Under the pieces are notes generated by a model. That model did not search any database and was not told where the DNA came from. It saw nothing but the letters and a program-made list of their open reading frames with translations. The position numbers were made by a program, and so were the translations under genes. A stretch of DNA of 64,000 nucleotides from Liriodendron chinense (lineage: Eukaryota; Streptophyta; Magnoliopsida; Magnoliales; Magnoliaceae), in assembly GCA_003013855.2 (NCBI GenBank), contig PVNU02000998.1:1674001-1738000 (forward strand), read 5' to 3'. This document shows, piece after piece, positions 9,360 through 19,948 of the stretch. Every line of letters begins with the position of its first letter. Position 1 is the stretch's first letter.

Positions 9360-11359
9360 TGAAATTGCGTCGGGTAGCCTAACACGACACCCTACGCATA
9401 CGCGTGCGGAAGCTTGAGGAGCAACTAGAATTATGGCTGAACCTATAGGAGGGGGGTGAATAGGACCTTTTTTTTTAAAAAAAAAAAATCTTTTCGCCTA
9501 CTTTAACAAATCAGCAAATTAAAATATGTAAGCGATTAACACTTTGGCTTCCAAGCCTAAGTGGGTCCAATTAAAAGACTAGCAAAAGATAAAGCAATTA
9601 ACAACCTAGTCTAATCAACTCATGTGGACTAGAGAGGATGGATCAAGAAATGCTCAAGTCAACATGAGGAGTGAAAGTACATCTTGTGAGTGTGGATGTG
9701 CCTATCAAGTGCCTAGCATACATTCCTAACTAAGCATTCATAATTAACAAATTAAACTCAATGCATTAAATAGAAATGTGCTCAAGATTAATCACAAACA
9801 CAAGGATGTATAGTGGTTCGACTACTTGTCTACTCCACTCCCGGTTCAAGTACTCAACCCCTTTGAGCACACCGGCATTCACTGGGGAGTTTAAATCTGG
9901 TTCCTCCCAACCAAGGTGTTTTAACTCGGATCCACCCAACCGGGGAGTTTACAGGTTCCTCCCAACCTACACGTTTGCACCCGTGTTGGTGGCTCCCCCT
10001 TGGAGACTATGTTTAGGCCCGACTAACGTGCCAAGGAACGGCTGACGTCCCTAGATTTTAGGCCCAACTAATAGGCCAAGGATCGACTGACGACCCCGGG
10101 GCGAGTTTGTCAAACAAACTCTACACTCAACTCCCACAGGGAATTGAGTGGATGGACTCTTAACAAGACAACCTTACTTGTCGGATTGAGCCCCTTGTTG
10201 CGCCGCTTCGGGTTGCTTCTTCTCGCTCTCCCGTGCTTGAATCAGCTCCCCTTGTGCTCCCCCGATCTTTGACGCCGTTGCTTTGCCAAGGCTTCAGCTC
10301 CAAGATCAGCTACCTTGCATGTGATGCTCCATTGGAGATGCCCAAGGTGCTAGGGAATGGTGAAACCTCTACAAATGGTAGGAAATGGGTTTCCTAGAGG
10401 AATGCACCTAAATGGACTCCTAGGTAGTGTTTAGACAAAGGATTTAACTATCATCAAGGTGTCTAAACCCTAGGAATCAAGAGGGAACAAGTCCTATTCT
10501 CAAGATGCCATTGAATGGCCCAAGCTTGTGATGAAAACACAAGGAGAATGGCTTGCTATAGGTTTGGGATAGAGCCTCTAATGATCTCTAGCAATGGTGG
10601 CTTCTATCTCCTCAAAATTCCCTCTAATGGCTCAAAAAACGAATCCCCCTTTTAAATAGATTTTCTTCCAACGGTCAAAAAACGGGCAGATTCGCGCATC
10701 TCCGATTGATCGGAAGAAGTTCCGATTGATCGGAGACCTGTCCGATTGATCGGAGACAAGTCCGATTGATCGGAAATCTATCCAGTGAAGTCTCTGGAAG
10801 ATATTCCGATTGATCGGAACACTGTCCGATTGATCGGACGGACCCCTTCCGATGGATCGGAAGACTGTCCGATTGATCGGAAATATGTCCAGTGGATTTT
10901 CAAGGTTGCTGGAAAAAATTTCCTATTGATCGGAGATTCTGTCCGATTGATCGGAGCTTCTGTCCGATTGATCGGAGTCCTATCGGAGCCACTGTCCGAT
11001 TGATCGGAGTCCTATCGGAACACCTATCGGAAACTGCTGTTTGAGCCTTTTTTATTGCAGCAGCTTCCACCTCTTAAATTAGTCTATCTTATCATGTTTT
11101 TCATGGAGTTCTAAGACTAATAATGATGACTAAGGGTATACCTAGTTGGTCCAAGTCATCTAAGAGGTTATGGGTTAGGTTTTGGTCAAGGCAAGGCACA
11201 CCAAGGCATCACTTTTATCTGTTTCTTCTTCCTTGATGCAGCCGGTCCGTCTTGAGTCTTCGTTCTTCGTCTTCATTAAGCTCAACCGACACTAGACCCA
11301 CTGACCTAAGTAATTGACAAACAAGGTGCACTAGTATGCCATAGAAAAGTGCACTAACA
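9360..11359 (-). repeat. 5' LTR of gag-only element
   Basis: 2000 bp, almost identical to 5363-7362, with its own copy of the TCCGATTGATCGGA array at 10698-11028. Its right end (ACTAACA) abuts the ATATC target duplication. Confidence 0.95.
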
Positions 11360-11364
11360 ATATC

Positions 11365-11453
11365 TTTTACCGACGAAATAGTTATTTCGTCTGTAAAAAT
11401 AGTGTTTATCAGCAAAACTTATTTCGTCGGTAAAAACGTAATTTCTTGTAGTG
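11365..11453. mobile_element. CACTA-type transposon remnant, right terminus
   Basis: It has the same ACCGACGAAA / TTTCGTCGGT subterminal words as 4905-5357 and ends in TTCTTGTAGTG, the reverse complement of the CACTACAAGAA terminus typical of plant CACTA elements. It continues the left remnant after removal of the retrotransposon at 5363-11359. Confidence 0.75.
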
Positions 11454-12660
11454 TTTGTCTTCTCTCTGGGAAAATCAGTACGAACATTTTTCAGTTCGTG
11501 TGGCAAAGATCAAGAGTGCACCTTATCAACGTCGATCATTTTGAAGAGAGTTGTTGTATCTTGGGGCAGGCTTGTTGGAACCCAGTACATTAGGGATCAT
11601 CTTCCTTTGAGGGCAAATTTATCTTTAAGACAACGACGTAGCATGCCCCAGCTCTCCAAATTCTTATATTATTTTTGGTTTAATATTTTGGATTTTCTTT
11701 TCTATCTCTGTATTTTAGAACTAACATTTAAAACTCAAAACTCAAACTTGAGTCTCTCGAGTTCATACGATTTTCTTTTGAGTTTTTCTTGATAATATTA
11801 ATAAATATTTTACACACACAACCACACAAACACATCTATTGTGAGTCAACTTTCAGCAGGTTATTTTTTTCAGGTTCTAAAGAGCTGCGTGGAGGGTTTT
11901 TTTTTTTTTTTTTTCGTCCGAGTCTTTACCAAATCAAGTTTTTCGCAGGTTACAATGAAATCTCATCCGTCAGTTTACGCTGTTGAAATCTAAGGGCCAC
12001 ATGCATGAACATATGGTCCAATCGATGGGAAGATTTGTCCAGCTCCTTGGGAAGATTTGTCCAGCTCCTTTCTCAGCTTATCTTTATTGTGTGGCCCACT
12101 TTTGGTATTTTGATCTTCCATTCAAGCGACCCAGGCGGATTTGGTGTATCCTTTGCTACTGTATTCAATCAAGTATTCCACTTTAATCAACCTTAATAAC
12201 TCTGAAAAGAAAATGCATCAACTTCGATAACTCAAAAAGAAAACGCTTTAATAAAATCTTAGACATCTCTTATTTCACCAAAAGAAGGAAGTTACATTGA
12301 TACTTAGCTTATGATACTTGATAAGTATGGGCTGATCAGAAATTGTACAACTAGCATTCACCAACTCAAATTAAACCACTTATACATCGTGGAACTCGTT
12401 GTAACTAAATCACAAACCTAAAATCACTTTGGTTGAACAATTCCAATCTCTAATTCATGGACACTCCTTTGCTGAAATTGACCGTTGGATTCTCTTTATC
12501 TTGGTCCAACTCAATTTGAATTTACTGTTATGGCATACGTTAAAAAATTTCAGTGCCTGCTTATCAACCTTCGCTCTTTTTGAGAGTATCGAAGTTTTAA
12601 CTGAAAGCAAAAGGCAAAAGCAAAGCCGACATTCAACCGACACTTTCCCATCTTCAAAGC
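11454..12660. other. Intergenic stretch with no recognised gene
   Basis: Moderately AT-rich with short open frames only and no domain, splice structure or repeat that I recognise. It includes a T-run near 11897-11914 and two tandem copies of a 20-bp unit (GAAGATTTGTCCAGCTCCTT) at about 12030-12070. Confidence 0.5.
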
Positions 12661-13041
12661 TTTGATACTCTGGCAGATTTTGACACATGGTACGAGGCGC
12701 TTCAAAATTACTTAAAGATATGTACGTGCCATGTAAGTTATTCAAATTAAATGATCCAAATGATGGTTTTTAATCCAAAAAATCACTTTTATTTGATCGT
12801 CTGACTATGGGATTGGTGGAAATTTATTTGATGGTTAAAAATCAATAATATGTAATGAACCTATTTCAACAACCAAGTGTCCACAAATCAAGGGCTAGGA
12901 TTGTTCAATCTGATTTTAGGAATGGGACTTGGCTACAGTGTATTCTACAATTTAATAACTTTGATTTGAGTTAATGCATTTCATGGGTAGAATTTGCAAG
13001 TGCCTGCTTTTAGAATGTCGCGTTCTGCCAGAGCATCGAAT
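12661..13041. mobile_element. MITE candidate with TTTGATACTCTGGCAG ends
   Basis: It starts TTTGATACTCTGGCAG and ends in an inverted near-copy (CTGCCAGAGCATCGAA), about 380 bp apart. The same terminal word bounds a second candidate at 13189-13421. No clear target duplication was found, so the superfamily is not assigned. Confidence 0.5.
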
Positions 13042-13188
13042 AATTCTTCCCCGCAAAACCCCTCGCAGTAGGATCCAATCGCTTTAGCGTTTGAATGGTT
13101 GGCACGAAAAGGATAGGCGCAGTGCGAACGGCGGTTCAAAGTTTCAACCAGGTAAGCATGTAAATGATTAATATCCGAAGGGGAGTTA

Positions 13189-13421
13189 TTTGATACTCTG
13201 GCAGCGTATGACAGTTGATACACAACTACTCAGAACTTGAACACTTGACATGTATTAAATCAAAATAAACTAATTTACTGATCCTATAGTTAGATAATCA
13301 AATAATTTTAACATTTGATTCATGATATATCTAAACCATAACCTAAGAATTACTTAATATGCCAAGCTAAGCAAGTTCTAAGTGCTGGGTATCATCCATC
13401 ATGTGATTCCAGAGTATCAAA
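13189..13421. mobile_element. MITE candidate with TTGATACTCTGG ends, second copy
   Basis: It opens with TTGATACTCTGGCAG and closes with the inverse CCAGAGTATCAAA, about 233 bp long. The shared terminal word links it to 12661-13041. Confidence 0.5.
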
Positions 13422-13847
13422 ATCTTTTATCATTCAAGTAACTTACATTGATAAGGTCTTGTACATGCAAGTATTGAGGTTGTCTAACGGCACACCTATA
13501 TTAAATAAGATCTATCATCCGCCAAGCGTATGCCCCTGTCCATATTATTCACTTTATGCAAATGAGTGCATCAATGTGTAGTTCACCAATTTAAGCTGAG
13601 GCATACGATTTGGATGGTTTATAAATATTTTCATATCAACTACATACTCATGACGGGTGGAACTCTATGATCTACTTTACGAATACTTATGTATAACCTA
13701 TTTAATTTTTCAATTCCCATATAAATATCTACAAATAGATAAGGATCATTTCCTTAAGTATTTATCTCATCTTTCCCATACATGATTTAACTGCTTACAT
13801 TTTAGACACTAGGAGGATATAAGATGATACTGTAAAATATTTGTTAG

Positions 13848-14135
13848 TCTCATTGTGATGTATGTCAAATATCCACACTGTCCATCTGTTAGGCGAACTA
13901 AATTTATGGCATGAATAAAAAATATAAGGCAAATCCAAAGTTCATGTGGATCATACCAAAGGAAAAAATAAGGAAAGAAACACCTATCACTAAAAACTTT
14001 TTGGGACCACTGTTTCGTTTGGTGTGGGCCACTTAGGTGTTAGATCTAGCACGATTTTAGGCTAATAAGTAAAAATGTTACGATAAAATGGATAGACAAA
14101 GCAGATATGTTATATACATCATGGTGGGGCCCACA
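13848..14135. mobile_element. Mutator-like MITE relative (GTGGGCCCCAC family), short copy
   Basis: Starts with a cattgtgatgtatgtcaaat phrase followed by ccacactgtccatctgtt and ends with tatacatcatggtggggccc. These are the expected inverted end phrases of the family. Limits are approximate. Confidence 0.6.
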
Positions 14136-14599
14136 AATTTAAACTAGTTTTGCGGGCTGAGCTCTTCACTGTTGACCTGGACGATGTGATCAAGCCCTCG
14201 GCTAAGTTGAGTGGCCAAGCCCAAGTCCTTCGGCAGTGCGCCGGGTAGCCAAGACCTTTCCACCCAAACTTGTATTGTAATCATCGGGTATATTATAAAA
14301 TTGTAACAAACAATAGTCGGCCCGAGAATATGTTCAGCTTATTCGGGCCTCATTCCGTACAGCTGCAACGTAGTTCAGTGATCTGAACCGTTGATATGGT
14401 TGCTTCACTGTAGATCACTAATTCAAAAAAAAAGAAAGAAAAAAAAAATTCTCTTTAGATTGATGGCAAGAAATAGATGCAGAGAACACAAGAACCATCC
14501 ATTACACAATCAACCGCATGAAGTAAAAATAAATAAAAAAACGAAGAAAAATGAAAGAAAATAGAAAATTTAGGAACCGTACCTTCCAATCAATTTCAG

Positions 14600-15000
14600 T
14601 TTTGGTCCATTTTGCCGGCGCCTCTAGTGACCAACGGTCATGATCACTGTAATCCTGGCCCCCACCTTAACGTTCGAGAGCGCGAAAAAATCGTCCAATA
14701 CCGCCCAAAACGGGCCCCGCCCGAACCGCCCTTCTTTAATCACAGCGACGTGGCACCTCGTCGATAAGCACAACGGGTCCAACCGACGTTTCCAGATCTT
14801 CTGTACCGATACAGACAGCAGTGGACCCACAATAACTCCCTCACGTTCATCTAGCCACGTGTCGTCAACCCAATTGGCTGTCGGCAAGCCAGCCCATTCA
14901 CTGCCCTTCCCACTCTTTCACGTTACACACGATATTTTATGTGAACTTCACTTACACCACTTTCTTTACACGCGCAGAACATCCGACCAGTGAGGAAGTG
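14600..15000. promoter_or_regulatory. GC-rich segment with ABRE/G-box motifs, possible displaced promoter
   Basis: This block is clearly richer in GC than its surroundings. It holds ACGTGGC (14748-14754) and CCACGTGTC with a CACGTG core (14855-14863), both of the ABRE/G-box type. A 117-codon plus-strand frame here has no recognisable domain. The dehydrin start codon is 2.5 kb downstream, with three MITEs between. Whether this is old dehydrin promoter or the promoter of an unseen gene is open. Confidence 0.35.
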
Positions 15001-15540
15001 GGCCACACCATAAAACCCAATTAGGAAGTAAATCAAATCCATCGAATAATTAGAAGAGACACGCTTCTACACTAAATTAAACCACCGGTTGTAGATTGAT
15101 TTCCACGGTGTAACCTGATTGTTTAGTGGTCCACCATGGTTTTCGACCCAAATAATCTTTACAGTCTGCCCCACATGTTTCATGGCTAAGATGCGCTAAA
15201 CAGGTGACATTTCCTTGAAAAATAAAGTGTTGCATTGGACAGTTCACATACAGCCTTATACGAAAACATTTCTCTTCTTTTTTCAGGTACTTTAGTCCAA
15301 CCGACTGGACCACAAGTTGCAGTCCACCTATATGATAACTTCTAACCTTTGGAATGTGAATGCGGCATCTAATCCGTTCATTGGTTGGCCCTACCATGAC
15401 GGCTCTATTATTATGAAAAAGTAGTCGTATTCGCTGGATAAAGTATATCACAGTTGTATTTTTTTAAAATATTTATCAATGACTAGATATTTTTTTTTCA
15501 TGATGTGACCCACCTTATGAGTAGATGGGGCTGATTTTCG

Positions 15541-16148
15541 GGAAGCGGATTAGCTGGTGCACCACACACCAGCGAGATCGCTGGTGTATTGACGTCACCA
15601 ATTTCGGTGGGCCACACCATGAGGTTCGTAGTATATCCAAACCGTCCTTCCATTTGGTGACACCGTTATAAGGGTTTAATCCAAAAACAGAACAGATCCA
15701 ATGATCAAGTGGACCACACTGCAGAATGCAGTGGGAGATTGAATTTCTATCATTGAAACCTTCTTGGTCGTCACAGAAGTTTTGGATCAATCTGATATTT
15801 GGTTTTACCCTTCATCCAGGTCCATGTGACCTTATGAACAGTTTGGATGGTAAATAAACATCATGGTGGGCCCTAGCAACGTTTTAATGGTGAAAATATT
15901 GTCCCCACCGCCTTTTGTGGTGTGGTCCACTTGAGATTTGGATATATCTTATTTTTGGGATCATGCCCTAAACTGATCTTGTAAACTGGATGGACGGTGT
16001 AGATAAGTTAAATACATCATCTTGGGGCCGCGTAATCTTGATTTTCTTTGAACCGTTGGTTACAACACGCTGACATAGTTGTCTGCAGGTGAGACGTACT
16101 CACACCAGCGAATTAGCTGGTGTAGGGTACACCAGGCAATCCGCTTCC
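15541..16148. mobile_element. Mutator-like MITE with perfect 9-bp target duplication
   Basis: The terminal inverted repeats start GGAAGCGGATTAGCTGGTG and end ...AATCCGCTTCC. The flanking 9-bp direct repeat TGATTTTCG at 15532-15540 and 16149-16157 is perfect. A 9-bp duplication is the Mutator hallmark. The two arms are loosely complementary along most of the 608 bp and carry the family phrases (gtgggccacaccatgaggtt and inverse). There is no transposase, so it is non-autonomous. Confidence 0.88.
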
Positions 16149-16210
16149 TGATTTTCGTGCTAGATGATCATTGTGGTAGGGCCAATCTACTGGAAGAGAC
16201 GGACTTTGAG

Positions 16211-16686
16211 GGGAGCGGATTGCCCATGACCCTGGGCACAGAGTGGGTCCACAGAGATGTCCGTGACAAATCTACTCCGTCCATCTGTTTTGACAGGCCA
16301 CAATAGGACAGGATTCTAAAAAATAGTTAGATCCAAAATTTAGGTGGGCCATACCAGCAAAACAGTGGGAACAGCAACGTCTACCACCGTTGAAACCTTA
16401 TTGGAGCTAACCATGATGTTTATATGCCATCCAAACCGCAGATAAATTGTAGGAACAAATATCATCCTCACACAAAACTTCTGTCACTGCCGAGCGTTCA
16501 ATCCCCACTGTTTCGTGTGGTATGGCTTACATGAGTTTTCGATCTGCCTTACTTTTAAAATCCTGTCCTATCGAGGTATTTCAAAACAGATAGACGGAGT
16601 GGATTTGTCACGGACATCTGTATGGTTCCACACAGCCTCGGGCACAGAAATATCTCTATGCCCCGTGTCACAGGCAATCCGCTCCC
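16211..16686. mobile_element. Mutator-like MITE with 9-bp target duplication
   Basis: Terminal repeats GGGAGCGGATTGCC and GGCAATCCGCTCCC bound 476 bp. The flanks are GACTTTGAG (16202-16210) and GACTTCGAG (16687-16695), a 9-bp duplication with one mismatch. Subterminal words (cctcgggcacagaa, ccgtgacaaatc) are inverted between the two arms. Confidence 0.85.
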
Positions 16687-16749
16687 GACTTCGAGACCTA
16701 TTTTCTTTTCCTCTCTGTCCTTTGCTTTTTGGGATGCCGCTTTGGTGGT

Positions 16750-17195
16750 GGAACCCTCACTGAGGGGCCTATTTTGATATATATGTTTTATATCCACACC
16801 GTCCATCTATTTCTCCAGATAAGTTTAGTAAATGAACCGAAAAATGAATTAGATCCAATTTTCAAGTGGACCACACCGCAGGAAACAGTAGTGATTGATT
16901 ATTTAAAACTTCTTGGGGCCACAAAAGTCTTGGATCAAGCTGATATTTTGTGGTCCTTTCATCCTCATATTTATGACCTTAACAACGGGTTGGAGGGAAA
17001 ATAAACATTCTACTGCCCCCAAGAAGTTTTTAATGGTGGGTGTTAAATCACCACTGTTTCCAGTGGCGTGATCCACTTGAGATTCATATCTAATGCAGTT
17101 TTGGGCTCATGCCCTAAACTGATGTGGAGAAATGGATGGACGGCGTGGATATGCCACTTATACATCAAGGTGGGCCCCACATTCAGGAACCCAGT
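16750..17195. mobile_element. Mutator-like MITE relative immediately upstream of the dehydrin promoter
   Basis: The left arm reads ggaaccctcactgaggggcc followed by ccacaccgtccatctattt. The right arm reads the inverse ggatggacggcgtggat, then a ggtgggccccacattcagga block near 17168. It belongs to the same family as the two copies to its left. Exact ends and target duplication are unclear. Its right edge lies about 55 bp before the DRE of the dehydrin gene. Confidence 0.7.
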
Positions 17196-17248
17196 GAAAC
17201 TGCGTCCTCCACCTCCATTTGGTTTTCCTTACCGCGTAAGAATCGTGT

Positions 17249-17278
17249 ACCGACGTGTCCACAACTCCTATATAAAAG
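17249..17278 (+). promoter_or_regulatory. Dehydrin core promoter: DRE/CRT, ABRE-like motif, TATA box
   Basis: ACCGAC (17249-17254) is the DRE/CRT core bound by DREB/CBF factors. It overlaps ACGTGTC (17253-17259), an ABRE-type ACGTGKC motif. TATATAAAAG (17269-17278) follows 15 bp after the DRE and about 105 bp before the start codon, implying an 80-nt leader or so. The layout predicts induction by cold, drought and abscisic acid, as is usual for dehydrins. Confidence 0.75.
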
Positions 17279-17382
17279 ACAACGCACCCTAAGCACTTCA
17301 AAGCAAAAGCAGTGCTCTTCCATCAGTGCTATCATTCATACATTTGTTTCCTTTACTTTTGCTATTTGCGAAGTTTCATTCC

Positions 17383-18889
17383 ATGGCTGAAGAGCAACAC
17401 CATGATGCGTGCCAGGAGAGTGAGAACGCAGGAGGTGAAATCAAGGACCGTGGGATGTTTGATTTTTTGAGTAAGAAGAAGGAAGAAAAGCCTCAGGAGG
17501 AGGCTGTAGTGGCGGAGTTTGAGAAGGTACATGTGTCAGAACCCTATAAGAAGGAGGAGGACGAAAAAGAGGAGAAGCCCATTCACGCTGAGAAGATACA
17601 ACGGTCAAATAGTAGCAGCTCTAGCTCGGTATGATTTAAAAACAACATGATCTTCTTTTCTTTTCTTTTTTTCCTTATGTATATGTTGTTATTGCTTATC
17701 ACCGTTGGATCAAGATCGGACGGTGATGGGTGTGCACCATTTGCTGTCATGACTTATGGGCCTTGTGGATGAATTTGGATTTCTTTCTTTTGTTTTTTTT
17801 TTAATTCTAATTTTTATTTTACTTTAGTTATCGATGTTTAATCTTGATCGACCGGCTTTAAGATTTTTTTATGGATGATCTTATGATGGTTTGATCGATC
17901 GAGATCAGGCCGTGATCTCTGTGGCCCATTTGGATTCCCTTTTTGTTAGACGGTTGGATCAAATGGGCCATTTTTAGTTGGTTTTGCAACCCATGGTTTC
18001 TTTGTTTCGTTGTTGCTCCATTTTCGGTGGCTAAAAGAAGGTCAAAACGGTCTTTTACCTATGTGGATCATCTGCCTCTGAAGAAAGGAAAAGGGAAGCC
18101 GACTCCACTAGCCACTTGTATGCATTCTGACAACATATGGTTGACTCTTTTACCCCTGCACTCCATTGGTTGGTCGCACTCGATCATTTCCCTGAAAAAG
18201 AATAAAGTCTGAAGGACAAAATGGTCATTTTGTCCATATGGGTATCCATGTTAAGGGCCTTTTGGAAGGGATCGCGGTCGCCATTCGGACGTTGACATCC
18301 CAAGGCTATGAGCACAAAATGACCATTTTACCCTACAAGCAGCGCTTAAAAGGAGGGTTCAAAGTAGAGATGAGTCAAGTTTCTTCCGAGTCTCGAGTCC
18401 AACTCGAACGAGTTCAGTCGAGCTTTCAGTCTTTGTAACTAATATGAGTAAAGCGCTCTTGTATTATGTACTAATTACGTTAGTGTTTTTGCATGGCAAT
18501 CTGCAGTCCAGCGATGAAGAAGAAGGTGAAGGAGGAGAAAAGAAGAAGAAGAAGAAGAAGGGATCATTGAAGGAGAAGTTATTGGGCGAGAAGAAGGAAG
18601 AGAAGAAGAGAAGAAGGTGGCAGAAACGGAGGAGTGTAGAATTGGAGAAGCCACGGAGGAAAAGAAGGGATTCTTGGAGAAGATCAAAGAGAAGTTGCCT
18701 GGGCCCCCGCCCAAGAAGGTGGATGATAGTCACAACAGCACGGCGGCCGCCGCCGAGTGCAGCGCCGAACCACATGGGCACCATGAAGTGGAGGCAGCTA
18801 AGGAGAAGAAGGGTCTGTTGGAGAAGATAAAGGAGAAACTGCCTGGCTACCACAAGAATGAAGAGAAGGAGGAGTCTGCCAACCACTGA
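17383..18889 (+). CDS. F-S-K type acidic dehydrin, two exons, exon 2 frameshifted as read
   Basis: Exon 1 is 17383-17628 and exon 2 is 18507-18889, with an 878-bp GT-AG intron in phase 0. Dehydrins are disordered, lysine-rich proteins that protect membranes and enzymes during water loss. Exon 1 encodes an F-segment (DRGMFDFLSKK, about residues 22-32) and the start of the serine tract (SNSSSSSS). The intron sits inside that tract, as in known SKn dehydrins, and exon 2 continues it as SSDEEE. A weak first K-segment (KKGSLKEKLLG) follows. The two strong K-segments, each ending EKIKEKLPG, and the C-terminus ANH are in a different frame, entered within the GAAGAGAAGAAG run at about 18595-18620. 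Exon 2 has 380 coding bases, which equals 2 extra or 1 missing. Read literally the product is 189 residues without good K-segments; with the frame corrected it would be about 208. The cause is either a real null allele or a sequencing or assembly slip. Confidence 0.88.
17629..18506 (+). other. Dehydrin intron
   Basis: Starts GTATGA after a TCG serine codon and ends CTGCAG before TCCAGC. It is long for a dehydrin intron. Short open frames inside it resemble nothing known. Confidence 0.75.
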
Positions 18890-19361
18890 GATAATTTTAT
18901 TATGTTGGAGTTCATATTACAGTTATCTTGTTTGGTTGATGATGTGTTTCTGTTGTAAGAGTTGATTTGGGTTTTTTTTTTTTTTTTTTTTTTATTGTTT
19001 TGGAGGGAGGGAATAGTTATTTTCTGAAGATTGTGGTTGGATGTGCTAGTGTGTAGTTTTGTATTTCTATTATATATGTTTAATGAGTTTATTGGTTTTT
19101 CTTTGCTTTGTACAAATGCTTTCTACTTTCATCAGGTGCTTTAGATTTGCACTATATGGGCTTTACTCACTTTGATCAAGCTAAATTGTCTAGTCATCAG
19201 GCACACTTAAGATGGGGTACATCACCAAGGTCAGATAGGATTGACAATCCTGACATTTGATCAGCGGAAATTTGTTTGTTGAAGTTTTGGTCTAGTAACA
19301 GTTTTCTGTGTTTAACTGTCCATTCGATGTGCACAAAAGACATTTTATCATGGCTTGAGGT
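18890..19361 (+). other. Dehydrin 3' region and intergenic sequence
   Basis: This stretch is T-rich, with a T-run at about 18972-18992, as expected of a 3' UTR and downstream region. I saw no second gene. Confidence 0.5.
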
Positions 19362-19568
19362 CCCCTTTGGCACCATGAATTTGAAATCAGATGGAATCAA
19401 GTGAATTTAGTCCATACGGAATTAAGTGGATTTGAAATTATAGTTTTGAGGTGGGAATTCAAAAGCAGCTCTTTTGGGGTCCAAATCCCTCCAATTCCTT
19501 GTTACAAATGACAAAAAACCAGCAAATCCCCTCAAATTCATGTAATTCACCATCGCCAAATGAGCCCT
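19362..19568. mobile_element. MITE candidate, possibly PIF/Harbinger-like
   Basis: Begins CCCCTTTGGCACCATGAATTT and ends with the inverse-like caaattcatgtaattcaccatcgccaaatgagccc. The layout is that of short plant MITEs with a TTTGGCA / GCCAAA terminus. No target duplication was confirmed. Its right half recurs at about 21975-22075. Confidence 0.5.
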
Positions 19569-19948
19569 TAATATTGGAGTCTATGATTTAAACAGTTGGA
19601 TTTAGGCGACATAATCTCAGAGAATTGAGCATACCTCAACCCAGAGTTCGTATATACCTCTTGGGCCTTGTTTGGACGCAACTTTCGCAAAACTTCACGT
19701 CTTGCTAAACCACGTTTTTTTTATCTGAATACCAACTGCCTTCTTTGTGCATATTTCATCAAATGGAAGGTAAGAATGGAGGCTGCGAAAGTGCATTCAG
19801 GCGTACAATTCAGGAGAGATTTCATCTCAAAACTGCACTCAGGTTCAAAAACTTTTTTAAAGGAGTATCCCAACAATTGCGACTTTTGTTTAATTCTTTT
19901 TTGTGGGAGCACACCACCTCTAACTTTGTTAAATAAACAATAAACAAT
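19490..19948 (+). repeat. Duplicated segment, copy 1 (uninterrupted)
   Basis: This segment recurs at 21975-23640 with high similarity. Here it is uninterrupted and so preserves the empty sites for both insertions found in copy 2. TAAAGGAG occurs once at 19858-19865, and CCTCAACCCAGAG is continuous near 19636. Confidence 0.8.

Larger units (their letters stand above)
5363..11359 (-). mobile_element. Complete gag-only Ty1/copia-related LTR retrotransposon
   Basis: The element is flanked by a perfect 5-bp target duplication ATATC (5358-5362 and 11360-11364). Two direct LTRs of exactly 2000 bp each flank about 2 kb of internal sequence. Read on the minus strand it starts TGTTAGTGCAC and has a primer-binding site matching the initiator-Met tRNA 3' end next to the 5' LTR. 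One gag gene follows, then a GGGGGAGAT purine tract abutting the 3' LTR. No protease, integrase or RT is encoded, so it must depend on a helper. LTR differences are few (a homopolymer tract plus isolated substitutions), which points to a very recent insertion. Confidence 0.95.

Noticed and set aside
8938..9417. 159-codon plus-strand frame
   Set aside because: Antisense of the copia-type gag, which has clear domain motifs on the minus strand.
14640..14993. 117-codon plus-strand frame in the GC-rich block
   Set aside because: No domain, no splice context and an overlapping open frame on the other strand; more consistent with GC-rich promoter-like DNA.
18464..18886. 140-codon minus-strand frame rich in leucine and phenylalanine
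   Set aside because: Antisense shadow of the lysine/glutamate-rich dehydrin exon.
18617..18889. Separate small gene starting at GTG 18617
   Set aside because: It encodes the missing K-segments of the dehydrin and is better explained as exon 2 after a frameshift.
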